Assembly (NCBI GenBank): GCA_964502005.1
Contig: CAZCUX010000005.1
Location: 62,001 to 126,000 of the forward strand
DNA length: 64,000 nt
Direction of reading: 5' to 3'
Origin: CAJWOS01 sp964502005
Lineage (GTDB): Bacteria; Myxococcota_A; UBA796; UBA2385
Part shown: one piece after another, positions 7,021-15,429 of the stretch
How the letters are laid out: each line of letters opens with the position of its first letter
Numbering within the stretch: position 1 is the first letter of the stretch
Made by a program: the position numbers and the translations under genes
The notes under the pieces: model-generated
Seen by the model: the letters and a program-made list of their open reading frames with translations, nothing else
Databases searched by the model: none
Told to the model about the DNA's origin: nothing

Positions 7021-8888
7021 GGGGATGGGGTCTCGCCGGTGGGAAGGGAGACGGTGAAACTCTCCCGTGCGATGTCATAGTCGCCTTCGAACAAGGGCAC
7101 CCGCAGGGCCCGCAGCTGTCGGTCGATACAATGCTTGGCCCCAGGCGGCGGCACGATGTCCCCTTCAAACTGCGTTGATCCGACATGGCCACTCGAGCGG
7201 ACAAAGACCATGAGGTCCATCCGCTTCTCCGCGCGTGGCTCACCTGGCGTGTGGGTCTCTACACATCCACGGACTCGCTCTTGTAGTCCACGAATGGCAC
7301 GGGAGACTTCGGCACGGTCCATCGAGCCTTGTAGGTGTTCCGCGGTAGGCTCGAAATCCATCAAATCCGCGAGGATAAGCTCTGGACGCACAGTGACGGG
7401 TTCGGTGTTGGCCAGGACGATGTCCTGTTCCCACGTTTGGAAGCCATCCAAGACCACGCGGACGTTGATGGGGGTCTTGAGCGGAAGGTTCTGCACATTG
7501 AGCGCCTCGCCGCCAGAGTTGATGAGCTTGCCGTTGACGTGAACTTCGCCCGCGTGGGGGTCGACGCGCACGGAGAGCGTGCCGGCAGGCGGCGGTGGGG
7601 GCTCGGGCGGAAACAAAGAGGCCGACAAGGTTGGCCACGCGGCGATGAAGCCACCAGCGGCCATGAGGGCAAACACGCCACCGACCCAGACGAGCGACTT
7701 TCGGTCGCGCTCTGCTGTGATGGTGACATAGCGGCTTCCGCCGCGCTCGGGAATGATGGTGACCATCGCGACCGCGCGGCTGCGGGTGAGCTGCGTGGGG
7801 TCGATGGTGACGGTAATGGTTTGCTCCGTGCGGTCCGGGTCAAGGCGGTCGGGGATGACCGACATCCACGGTCGGTCCACCACCACTTTGCCGTGCATCC
7901 GCCCGTCACCTTCATTTCGAACCACCAGCTCTACCGTTGCGGGGCCTCGGCCGACGCGCACGCTTCTTTCCCGCTCGCCGTCGATGACGAGCTGAATGGG
8001 CGCACGGGGGCTCCGAACGGCATTTTCTCCACTCTTGTAGGGCAAGGTTTTGGAGATGTGGTCGGGCGGCGGGGGCGGGTCGCGCAGGCTGAGGGTGCTG
8101 GCGCCCAAACTGTCGGAGTCTTGGGTGCCTTCGGCCGTGCGAATATTCAACGCTTTGGTGTATTGCGGCTCAAGCTGGGGCTCGTGCTCGTTGGGCGAAC
8201 CAAAAACGGGCAAGCCAGAGTCCGGCGGGGACTCGACTTCGAGCGCATTGTCGTATTCACGACGTCTTTCGCGATCCAAGAGGACCCGGCGCGCCATTCG
8301 GATGGTCCGCCGACGACTTGCGCCGCGGGGCCCAAGCGCCTTCGCTTCCACCAACAGCCGCTCTAGCATGGGGGCCAGGGTGTCGGCGGGGGAGTCTTTG
8401 GGGACACCAATCTCGGTGTAATAGTTGACCAGCGGCCCGGAATCGACGCGGTAGACCTCGTGCTCGACAAGGTAGCGCTCGATGAACTCTTCGATGACAT
8501 CGTCGCTGAGCTTGAGGCCAATGCCTTTCGCTACAGCGCCTTCTTCTCGTTCAAGCGTGAGTTGGCCGTCGAACACGGCGCCGTCGAGGTAGGTACTCAG
8601 CGTGGCGAGTGCTTCTGCCTGTGCTTTCTCGTTCAGGTACCGGAGATAGTCATCTTTTTCGTCGCCGATCGCGCGCTTGCACAATGCGACATTCTTGATG
8701 ATCCAGATTGCTTCCTGCCGAAACTTCGGATTGGCCTGCTGGCCCTGGGCCCACGAACGGCGCGCGCGCACGACCGCCTCGGCCTCGGTAGGGTCGACGG
8801 TACGCGCAACGTTGAAGTACTCGAAGAGGTCGGCAGTTTCGCGGGTCGCGAGGAACTGCTCAATCGCCTTCAGGTCTTGTTCGTTCAT
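7017..8888 (-). CDS. Membrane protein: J-like, Ig-like and PEGA domains
   Basis: The 623-residue protein has two N-terminal segments that read like J domains: about 20-88 (LFEYFNVARTVDP ... LCKRAIGDEKDDYLRYL) and 155-216 (YYTEIGVPKDSPAD ... RVLLDRERRREYDN). Neither has the HPD tripeptide that stimulates Hsp70 ATPase. A Pro-rich linker, a beta-rich Ig-like region (about 295-395), one membrane helix (about 399-420), a PEGA domain (about 436-502, VRVDPHAGEVHVNGK) and a C-terminal domain with two Cys (542 and 587) follow. The predicted topology puts the J-like part in the cytoplasm and PEGA outside. ATG 8888 is chosen because upstream residues are Arg-rich and unlike the family. It probably anchors the Hsp70 module to the membrane. 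Confidence 0.75.
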   Translation of the reverse strand: MNEQDLKAIEQFLATRETADLFEYFNVARTVDPTEAEAVVRARRSWAQGQQANPKFRQEAIWIIKNVALCKRAIGDEKDDYLRYLNEKAQAEALATLSTYLDGAVFDGQLTLEREEGAVAKGIGLKLSDDVIEEFIERYLVEHEVYRVDSGPLVNYYTEIGVPKDSPADTLAPMLERLLVEAKALGPRGASRRRTIRMARRVLLDRERRREYDNALEVESPPDSGLPVFGSPNEHEPQLEPQYTKALNIRTAEGTQDSDSLGASTLSLRDPPPPPDHISKTLPYKSGENAVRSPRAPIQLVIDGERERSVRVGRGPATVELVVRNEGDGRMHGKVVVDRPWMSVIPDRLDPDRTEQTITVTIDPTQLTRSRAVAMVTIIPERGGSRYVTITAERDRKSLVWVGGVFALMAAGGFIAAWPTLSASLFPPEPPPPPAGTLSVRVDPHAGEVHVNGKLINSGGEALNVQNLPLKTPINVRVVLDGFQTWEQDIVLANTEPVTVRPELILADLMDFEPTAEHLQGSMDRAEVSRAIRGLQERVRGCVETHTPGEPRAEKRMDLMVFVRSSGHVGSTQFEGDIVPPPGAKHCIDRQLRALRVPLFEGDYDIARESFTVSLPTGETPSP

Positions 8889-8992
8889 GGTGCCAGCAGC
8901 AGAAAGGAAGGCGGGGGACAGGGGGTAGGTTCTGGCCCGGTCGTGTCTGAACGGTCGCCCCAACAATATGGGAAGCGACATCTGTGGGCGGT

Positions 8993-9061
8993 CCTATCGT
9001 GATCTGGGCCGAAGTGGGGGGGCTGACCCACAATCCTTGAAGGGAATGTTGATACGATAGG
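8993..9061. promoter_or_regulatory. Inverted repeat between Hsp70 and J-like genes
   Basis: CCTATCGT at 8993-9000 is exactly complementary to ACGATAGG at 9054-9061, and the pairing continues with ATC/GAT if one base is bulged. The roughly 50-base loop is G-rich. The element fills much of the 182-base gap between the second Hsp70 gene and the J-like gene. It could be an mRNA stem that tunes expression or stability across the gap, or a split protein-binding site. Confidence 0.45.
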
Positions 9062-9070
9062 GTAAATGAC

Positions 9071-10885
9071 TTAGTGCACCGTGAAGTGCGCAACCGTTTG
9101 CTGCGCCTTCGCGACGCCCGCCTCGCCCAAGCCACCCTTGAGATCGATGCGCGCGCGGCGCACGTGACCACTCGACACATCCACAATGTCGATTTCGAGC
9201 ATCTGGTTGATATTGTAGCGATACACGACTTCGATAGGAGTTCCGCGCGGGCGCGGTGGCAGGTCTTCGAGCACCACTTCGCCGATGAGCTTCACGCCGT
9301 CGCGGGTCTCGCCGGCGCCTTCGGTCACTTCCACCCGAATGGCGGTCATGTTGTCGTAGGCATACGCAAAGCGGCCCGATTTCTCGCACGGCACGGGGGT
9401 GCCTTCGGGAATGAGCGTAAATACGCGCTCTTGGTGTTGCCGGTTGAGGACAATGATGCCAAGCGGGTGCGATGTCGCGTCCGAAATTTTGACGGGCGGC
9501 AGGCCAATGTACATCGGCTCGTCATCTTCGACGGGCTCCGGCGCGCGACGTGGCGGGGCAGGCAACGTAGGTGCCGTGACCGGTGCGTGAAACGATGGCT
9601 CGATAGGCGCAAAGGGGTCGGCGGCGGGGCGGTCGTAGCCAAGGGTGGGTAGGTCGCGGGACGACCCCATTGGCGCGCTACTTTGTTGGTCATGCAGAGA
9701 GTTGGCAGGCAATCGTTCCGCGTCGTTGGCCGAAGGGCCGTCGCTGCCGCTGCGGGCTCGCTGCGCCAAGTTTTGGCGGTGCAGCATGAGGGCGGGATGG
9801 TCGGGGCGGTGCCGAAGTACGCCTGCCAGTGCGGCTCCCAATGCAACACACTCATCGGGGTTGACCTTGCCGGGGTCGACCTTTTGGCCGGATAGCCGAT
9901 TTAGCATATTGCGAATCATCGGCATACGGGTGGAGCCACCGACCAGCAAGACTTCGTCGAGGTGCTGCCAGCCCATCCGTGCTTTTTCGAGCACAATCTC
10001 GCAGGTGTCGGCGCATTGGTCGACGAGGTCGGCGCACATCCCATCGAACTCTTCGCGCGTGACCTGCACGACCATTCGATGCCCCTTGAAGTTGACGGGG
10101 ATGGCCGCTTTGTCCTTCGTCGACAGGGAAATCTTGGCCGCAAGGCAGCGCTCGTAGAGCTCTTGGTAGGGTTGGGGGTCGTCCCTTGGGTCGGTCCCGA
10201 ACCGCTCGGCGAACTGCTCCGCGACGAAATTGAGGAGGCGGTCGTCCCAGTCTTTGCCGCCCAGCTCCGCGTTTCCGTCGCTGGCGATGGTTCGGAAGCT
10301 GATGCCCTTGATTTCCATCAAGGTGACGTCAAAGGTGCCACCGCCGAGGTCGAAGACCAGGATACGACGGTTCCCGCCGAGCCGTTCGATGCCATACGAG
10401 ATTGCGGCGGTGGTGGGCTCGTTGATGATGCTCAGCACGTTTAGGCCGGCAATCGTGCCCGCTTCCGCGGTGGCGCCGCGCTGTGCCGAGTTGAAGTATG
10501 CCGGGACCGTGATGACCGCGTCGCGGATGGTGAGACCGAGCGCTTCTTCAGCGTCTTCTTTGAGCTTCTTGAGAATGATTGCCGAGAGCTCTTGGGGCGT
10601 ATAGCTCCGCCCAAAAAACTCAAGACTGAAGTCCGGCTCTCCCATCGACCGCTTGATGAACCGCACGATGTTGGTGGGGTCTGCGACGACCATTTTTACC
10701 GCTTCATCGCCCACGACACAGGCATCGCGGTCATAGAAGTGGATGACAGATGGAGTGGTGCTCTGCCCTTCGCTGTTGGCCAAGACGGTGGGCTTGCCGA
10801 ATCGGTCTACGACGGCCATGGCGGAGTAGGTCGTGCCAAGGTCGATGCCAAGGACAATGTCGGTATAGTCGGCGTTCGAAGACAT
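9071..10885 (-). CDS. Hsp70-family chaperone with linker insert and no lid
   Basis: The 604-residue protein has a complete Hsp70 nucleotide-binding domain (1-357): GIDLGTTYSA, VITVPAYFNSAQR, INEPTTAAISYG, FDLGGGTFDVT and VGGSTRMPMI. A roughly 105-residue Pro/Ser-rich segment (358-462) then replaces the short DnaK interdomain linker. A beta-sandwich substrate domain follows (about 464-585, SHPLGIIVL ... VVYRYNINQMLEIDI), but only about 20 residues remain where the helical lid should be. It differs clearly from housekeeping DnaK and resembles accessory Hsp70s such as SglK/StkA of Myxococcus. Clients may be held loosely because the lid is missing. Confidence 0.92.
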   Translation of the reverse strand: MSSNADYTDIVLGIDLGTTYSAMAVVDRFGKPTVLANSEGQSTTPSVIHFYDRDACVVGDEAVKMVVADPTNIVRFIKRSMGEPDFSLEFFGRSYTPQELSAIILKKLKEDAEEALGLTIRDAVITVPAYFNSAQRGATAEAGTIAGLNVLSIINEPTTAAISYGIERLGGNRRILVFDLGGGTFDVTLMEIKGISFRTIASDGNAELGGKDWDDRLLNFVAEQFAERFGTDPRDDPQPYQELYERCLAAKISLSTKDKAAIPVNFKGHRMVVQVTREEFDGMCADLVDQCADTCEIVLEKARMGWQHLDEVLLVGGSTRMPMIRNMLNRLSGQKVDPGKVNPDECVALGAALAGVLRHRPDHPALMLHRQNLAQRARSGSDGPSANDAERLPANSLHDQQSSAPMGSSRDLPTLGYDRPAADPFAPIEPSFHAPVTAPTLPAPPRRAPEPVEDDEPMYIGLPPVKISDATSHPLGIIVLNRQHQERVFTLIPEGTPVPCEKSGRFAYAYDNMTAIRVEVTEGAGETRDGVKLIGEVVLEDLPPRPRGTPIEVVYRYNINQMLEIDIVDVSSGHVRRARIDLKGGLGEAGVAKAQQTVAHFTVH

Positions 10886-10936
10886 TGAAAATCCGTGAAG
10901 GAAGCGGCTCGAACGAGCAGGGGTGGTCGCCCAAGG

Positions 10937-11470
10937 TCAGGCGTTGTTGCCGTTGGAACCGGAGCGGTAACGATGAAGGACGACTTCTTCGGGACGCAGA
11001 ACACGTCCGCCACGCGTAAAGCCGCGCTTGACCACCCGTTGAATGCGCCAATCGAGGGTCACGTCGTCGGTATAGGTGACTTGGACCGCTTTTTGTCGTT
11101 CGCGGTCAAATTCGTCGGAGGGGTCGATAGGAAGGACATCTCGTCGGTACAATAGCTCCAGAAACTCGTCGACCAAGTACTGGAAGCTATCGGAAATGAC
11201 TTCGGGGGACATCTCCCCGGAGTCAAGACCCTGCCGAAACCAGTGTAGGCTGTCGAAAAACAACAGCAGGTCGAGCAAGAGAGGCTTTTCGGCTTGGAAA
11301 AGAAAGTCCTCTTTATACTGGCGCAGCTCTTCGTATAGGTGGTCGAATGCAGAGCGTTGGAGCTCCTCGCGGCGTGCTTGTTGGGTCACAAGCTCTCGGA
11401 GGCTTCCAAGTTCGTCTGCCATAGATTCGATACGAGCCGACGGCGCCTGCGCGTCACTTCGATCCGACAT
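10937..11470 (-). CDS. GrpE-like nucleotide exchange factor
   Basis: The 177-residue protein has a charged coiled-coil N-terminus (about 10-60), then LLLDLLLFFDSLHWFRQGLD, which mirrors the GrpE core, and a C-terminal beta-wing ending GFTRGGRVLRPEEVVLHRY, close to the GrpE pattern GYxxxGRVLRPAxV. GrpE proteins release ADP from Hsp70. It lies between two Hsp70 genes, 11 bases downstream of the first, so it probably serves one or both. In Myxococcus the accessory Hsp70 sglK is likewise adjacent to a GrpE homologue, grpS, which supports the call. Confidence 0.8.
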   Translation of the reverse strand: MSDRSDAQAPSARIESMADELGSLRELVTQQARREELQRSAFDHLYEELRQYKEDFLFQAEKPLLLDLLLFFDSLHWFRQGLDSGEMSPEVISDSFQYLVDEFLELLYRRDVLPIDPSDEFDRERQKAVQVTYTDDVTLDWRIQRVVKRGFTRGGRVLRPEEVVLHRYRSGSNGNNA

Positions 11471-11481
11471 GCGGGCTCCGC

Positions 11482-13473
11482 TTAGCCGAGTTGGGTTGCA
11501 AGATTGATAAATGTACCTTCCAGCTCGATGCTTTCGTCACAATGATGGTGGTCGGAAGGCGTAGAGCTCAAGGAAGCCAAGAAATCGCGCTTCACCTGCC
11601 GGCCAACGCCAACCGTGATGATTCGCGCGCCCAGGCGCTTGATGCGGTGGGCTTCGGCTGCTGTGGCCGTGGGGTCGTCGGGGTGACCGTCTGTGAGCAC
11701 AACGTAGACGCGTTGAATCCCGGCGCGCCCCTTGAGCGCCTCGCGGGCTTGCGCAAGGCCGACGTGCATCGGCGTCGAGCCAATGGGCGTAAGGCGGTCG
11801 AGCGCGGCGTCGATGCGGCTCCGTTGGTCGGTAAGGCTGGTGAGGACACCACCGGGGAATGCGACGACCGCAATCTCGCGATTGCGCTGGAGTGTGCGCT
11901 GCACAAAGGTCTTCGCGGCCTTTCGCGCATCATTGATGTTCGTGCCATACATCGAACCGCTACAGTCAATGACCAGTGCAATCTGCATGGGCACGCGATT
12001 CTTGGCGATATCTTCGAGCGTTACCTGGCCGGTGGCGTGTCGATGGGCGAGGGTTTGCCCGCTGCCAAGGTCCATGGCCTCGACCTCGACAATCCCGTTT
12101 GCATTGTAGCGGTAGGTAACGGCAAGGCGCGTTTCGCCTTTCGGGCGCGTCGGAATTCCGTAAAACTCGAAATGACCGAGAACTGCGCAGGCGAGGGGGT
12201 CTTCCTCTTCGCCTTGCACCAACCAGAGGTCCATGGAGGACTGGCCGTCGTGGGTGGTGACATAATCGTCGCGGGTTCGTTCGCAGGGAATGCGGCTGTT
12301 GCGCCGAATAATCCGGCTGTTGTAGAGCGAGCCGGACCGAAACACGACCATACCGAGCGAGTGACTGGTGACGTCGTGGGTTCGAATATCGACGGGCGGC
12401 GCCTCGCCGGCCAAATGTGCGGACTCAAGCGCGGCGGTCAGTGCTGCGCCGAGCGCGACGCATTCGTCAGGGTTGATATCGGTCGCGGGTTCTTTGTTGA
12501 AAATCGACCGAATCAGCTGCCGAACCATCGGCATCCGTGTGGAGCCGCCGGCGAGGAGGATGGTGTCGATTGCGTCGGGGCTGCAGTTGGCCTCCCGCAG
12601 TGCTTCCTCGGTGATTCGCTGGCAGCGGGTCATGAGACCTTCGGCCAGTTCTTCGAACAGCTCGCGGGGAATCTCCTGCCGAAGAATGCGGCCCTGGTGG
12701 TCGTAGAACAGGTTGACCTTCGGGCGCCGCGACAAAGAGAGCTTCGCGGACACGCACTTGTCGCGCAGGTCTTGCCGTGCGACGATGTCCTTGAGGGGGT
12801 CAATGCCATGCCGCTGCTTGAAGGCCTCGGCAGCGTGATTGACGAGGACGTCGTCGAAGTCCTTTCCTCCGAGGCCGTCGTCACCCGCCGTGGCGATGAC
12901 TTGAATGTCGTTGCCGCAGATATCGACGACGGTAACGTCGAAGGTGCCGCCTCCGAGGTCGAAAACCAAGCACCGCATGTCGCGACCGGCGTTTGCGAGG
13001 CCATAGGCGAACGCGGCGGCGGTTGGCTCGTTGATGAGTTTGAGAACCTTGAAACCCGCAAGCTCACCAGCGCGCTGGGTGGCGCGTCGCTGAGAATCGC
13101 GGAAATAGGCCGGAACGGTGATGACCGCTTCGTTGACTGCGTGTCCCAGCTTCATCTCTGCGTCGTGCTTGAGCTTTCGCAAGATGAAAGAGCTGATTTG
13201 CTCGGCAGTGTAGGCCTCGTTTCGGTAGTCAAACCGAAACTCAGGGTCGCCCATATGGCGTTTGACGAACTCGATCACCTGTTCGGGGTACGCAGCAGCA
13301 GCCTGTCGTGCGTAGCTCCCGACGATAATCTCGTCTCCATCGAACAATACGACGCTCGGCGTAATCCGTAGCCCCTCGCTGTTGGCGAGGATTTCAGGAA
13401 CACCGTGCTTGTTGACGTATGCGATGGCGGAGAACGTGGTCCCGAGGTCGATTCCGACCGCGCGAGTGCTCAT
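11482..13473 (-). CDS. Hsp70-vWA fusion protein
   Basis: The 663-residue protein opens with an Hsp70 nucleotide-binding domain (1-352: GIDLGTTFSAI, VITVPAYFRDSQR, INEPTAAAFAYG, FDLGGGTFDVT, LAGGSTRMPMV) and an Hsp70 beta substrate domain (about 362-482). The helical lid is replaced by a von Willebrand factor A domain (about 495-662) with an intact metal-ion-dependent adhesion site: DCSGS at 503-507, Thr567 and Asp595 (LTDG). vWA domains bind protein partners through a divalent metal. The gene is first in the minus-strand cluster and has a palindrome 45-75 bases upstream. There is no signal peptide. The NBD motifs suggest working ATP hydrolysis; the idea that the vWA recruits a client or partner is inference. 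Confidence 0.93.
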   Translation of the reverse strand: MSTRAVGIDLGTTFSAIAYVNKHGVPEILANSEGLRITPSVVLFDGDEIIVGSYARQAAAAYPEQVIEFVKRHMGDPEFRFDYRNEAYTAEQISSFILRKLKHDAEMKLGHAVNEAVITVPAYFRDSQRRATQRAGELAGFKVLKLINEPTAAAFAYGLANAGRDMRCLVFDLGGGTFDVTVVDICGNDIQVIATAGDDGLGGKDFDDVLVNHAAEAFKQRHGIDPLKDIVARQDLRDKCVSAKLSLSRRPKVNLFYDHQGRILRQEIPRELFEELAEGLMTRCQRITEEALREANCSPDAIDTILLAGGSTRMPMVRQLIRSIFNKEPATDINPDECVALGAALTAALESAHLAGEAPPVDIRTHDVTSHSLGMVVFRSGSLYNSRIIRRNSRIPCERTRDDYVTTHDGQSSMDLWLVQGEEEDPLACAVLGHFEFYGIPTRPKGETRLAVTYRYNANGIVEVEAMDLGSGQTLAHRHATGQVTLEDIAKNRVPMQIALVIDCSGSMYGTNINDARKAAKTFVQRTLQRNREIAVVAFPGGVLTSLTDQRSRIDAALDRLTPIGSTPMHVGLAQAREALKGRAGIQRVYVVLTDGHPDDPTATAAEAHRIKRLGARIITVGVGRQVKRDFLASLSSTPSDHHHCDESIELEGTFINLATQLG

Positions 13474-13517
13474 GGGCGTCTCGGCTCGAGAAGAGGGGGG
13501 CAGGGGAGGGTGGAGGG

Positions 13518-13548
13518 TGACTGATACTCGATTGCATCGAATCAGTCA
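13518..13548. promoter_or_regulatory. Palindromic operator candidate of the Hsp70 module
   Basis: TGACTGAT at 13518-13525 is exactly complementary to ATCAGTCA at 13541-13548, with a nested CGAT/ATCG pair inside (13529-13532 and 13536-13539). The site is 45-75 bases upstream of the Hsp70-vWA start, where a repressor site or leader hairpin would act. It is not the CIRCE element of HrcA, whose arms and nine-base spacing differ. On the minus strand a TATAGT (13670-13665) is a possible -10 box, without a convincing -35. The rest of the 299-base gap to maf holds only the maf ribosome-binding site. Confidence 0.55.
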
Positions 13549-13772
13549 GTATGCTGGGCGGGGGGTCAGGGAGAGCCCCAGCGATGGCTCGGGGGCGCCT
13601 GCAAGGCGGAAAGGAGCGTTGCCCTCTCCGATGACAGGACCCCGACCATCTCCGCCGGTAGCGTACTATACCGGGCGAGCAAACGGCAGAATTGCAGACA
13701 CGTCCGCGATTTGCTGAATGGCCGATGTATTTGGTATTGACGATGGTGGCTTGATTGACGAGGAGGCTTGGC

Positions 13773-14393
13773 ATGATGGGGCAACAGGCAACCGGTCCTC
13801 TGATTCTTGCGTCGACCAGCAAGTGGCGGCGCGGAATACTAGAGGCTGCGGGTATTCCATGTGTTTCGGTTGCGCCGGAGGTCGAGGAAGCCGGGATTGT
13901 GGGTATGTCGCCACCGGACACCGCGCATTTGCGCGCTCTCGCGAAAGCACAAGATGTGGCGGCCCGCTATCCGGGGCGTTGGGTCATGGGAGCGGACCAA
14001 GTCGTTCATTTGGACGGTGCGTCCATTGGCAAGCCGCAGGACGAGCATGACTGGTTCGCGCGCCTTTCTGCGTTTCGGGGGCGCACACACCAACTCACGA
14101 CGGCGGTAATATTGGTCAACGACGGCATTGTCGATGCGTTCGCCGTAGATTCCCGCGTGCGGTTTCGGGCGGACATCGAAGCATCGGACCTCAAGAACTA
14201 CATTCGCTTTGGCGAAGCAGCGGGGTGCGCAGGGGGCTACATGGTCGAAGGGCGAGGTGCATGGTTGGTTGCATCGGTCGATGGTGACTGGACAAACGTA
14301 GTGGGCCTGCCGATTTTTGCTGTTGTGGAGCATCTTCGCCGACACGGTTGGCGCTTGGGGGCGGACGGAGTGGCAAGTGATGACCAACGATGA
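13773..14393 (+). CDS. maf: Maf-family nucleotide pyrophosphatase
   Basis: The 206-residue protein shows the Maf signature: ILASTSKWRRGILEAAGI at the N-terminus, GADQVVHLDGASIGKP in the active site, then YMVEGRGAWLVASVDGDWTNVVGLPI. Maf proteins hydrolyse non-canonical or methylated nucleoside triphosphates to the monophosphates. Maf sequences usually begin this motif LASxSPRR; here the SPRR is SKWRR. The AGGAGG at 13761-13766 sits six bases before the ATG at 13773 (nine before a second ATG at 13776), which sets the start. The 3' end overlaps the glycosylase gene by 14 bases, so the two are probably co-translated. Confidence 0.88.
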   Translation: MMGQQATGPLILASTSKWRRGILEAAGIPCVSVAPEVEEAGIVGMSPPDTAHLRALAKAQDVAARYPGRWVMGADQVVHLDGASIGKPQDEHDWFARLSAFRGRTHQLTTAVILVNDGIVDAFAVDSRVRFRADIEASDLKNYIRFGEAAGCAGGYMVEGRGAWLVASVDGDWTNVVGLPIFAVVEHLRRHGWRLGADGVASDDQR

Positions 14394-15369
14394 ACTTTTC
14401 GACGATTTTGCGTTGTTGGACGAGGTGGACGATGTGGTCGCAGACCTACGCGCATCTATCGAGTGGCTTCAACTAACGGGTCAACATGTGTTGCCGTCCT
14501 TGGGCGGCTTGTCGCCCGAAGACCGTCGCGCTCTGATCGACGCGCTCCGTCCCAACGCCGAACGCGCGACCGCACCTTCCCTAACTGTGGGTGGAGCGCC
14601 GCCTGCTCCGTCGTTCCGACCGCCGACCGCGCAGCCTCCGCAGCCTCCACAGGCTCCCTTGCCCGTGCCAGCATGGCGCCAAGCTCCGGTGGCCCAACCC
14701 AGTGCGCCGGCCCAGGTCGGATTGGGGAACTTTGGCCAGTTCTTGACCAAGCCGCGTTCTGTGGCGCCGCCTTCGGGCGCGGGCGATGGTGCCAAGACCC
14801 TGGCGGCCGTTCGTCAAGAACTGGGGGAGTGTACCCGGTGCAAACTGAGCACGGGACGAAACCAAATCGTGTTTGGGGTGGGCTCCGAGACCGCGTCGCT
14901 GGTCATCATTGGGGAAGGGCCGGGTGCCAACGAGGACCGTCAAGGGGAACCGTTTGTCGGTGCCGCGGGCCAAATGCTCGACAGAATGTTGGAAAACGTG
15001 CTCGGGCTGCCTCGCGCAGCGGTCTACATCACAAATGTGGTGAAGTGCCGCCCTCCCGACAATCGAAACCCTGAAGCGGATGAAATCGCGCGGTGCTTGC
15101 CCTTTCTCTGGGCCCAGCTGCGCGTTTTGCAGCCGCAGGTGGTGCTTGTGCTGGGAAGTGTGGCTTGTCGTGCTGTTTTTGGCCCGGATGCCAGCGTGAC
15201 CCGCATTCGCGGTACATGGCGCAATCTGGAATACCCGGGAGGTTCGGCGCGCGCGATGGCGACCTTTCACCCTGCATACTTGTTGCGCAAGCCGGACGAC
15301 AAGCGCCTCACGTTCGCCGACCTCAAGGCTGTAAAAGAGGTGCTCGCCCAAGGCAGTCACCGCCCGTAG
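14380..15369 (+). CDS. Family-4 uracil-DNA glycosylase (4Fe-4S)
   Basis: The 329-residue protein has a Pro/Ala-rich N-terminal extension (about 1-130) before a family-4 UDG domain. The motif CTRCKL begins the iron-sulfur site, completed by Cys in VVKCRPP and IARCLPF. The glycosylase motifs are GEGPGANEDRQGEPFVG and ATFHPAYLLR. The enzyme removes uracil from DNA to start base-excision repair. The extension resembles the disordered N-terminus seen in many family-4 enzymes and could bind a partner such as a clamp. ATG 14380 lies inside the 3' end of maf; longer in-frame starts would overlap maf further and add unlike sequence. Confidence 0.93.
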   Translation: MTNDELFDDFALLDEVDDVVADLRASIEWLQLTGQHVLPSLGGLSPEDRRALIDALRPNAERATAPSLTVGGAPPAPSFRPPTAQPPQPPQAPLPVPAWRQAPVAQPSAPAQVGLGNFGQFLTKPRSVAPPSGAGDGAKTLAAVRQELGECTRCKLSTGRNQIVFGVGSETASLVIIGEGPGANEDRQGEPFVGAAGQMLDRMLENVLGLPRAAVYITNVVKCRPPDNRNPEADEIARCLPFLWAQLRVLQPQVVLVLGSVACRAVFGPDASVTRIRGTWRNLEYPGGSARAMATFHPAYLLRKPDDKRLTFADLKAVKEVLAQGSHRP

Positions 15370-15384
15370 GCGGTGGGTGGGAAG

Positions 15385-15417
15385 CGCGAAGGGGCAAAAT
15401 CTACCCCCTCCGCGTTT
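15385..15417 (+). terminator. Possible terminator between udg and the S1 gene
   Basis: CGCGAAGGGG (15385-15394) pairs with CCCCTCCGCG (15405-15414) with one mismatch, and TTT follows. It falls in the 60-base gap between two convergent genes, where a terminator for the plus-strand maf-udg unit would be expected. The T run is short, so the call is tentative. Confidence 0.45.
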
Positions 15418-15429
15418 GCGCGCGAACCG

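Noticed and set aside
11491..13371. Long plus-strand frame (626 codons) opposite the Hsp70-vWA gene
   Set aside because: It is the antisense of a clearly recognised gene, has no family match, and arises from high-GC codon bias.
13665..13670. TATAGT on the minus strand as a promoter -10 for the Hsp70 module
   Set aside because: No -35 box at the right distance, so it is only mentioned with the palindrome and not called as a promoter.
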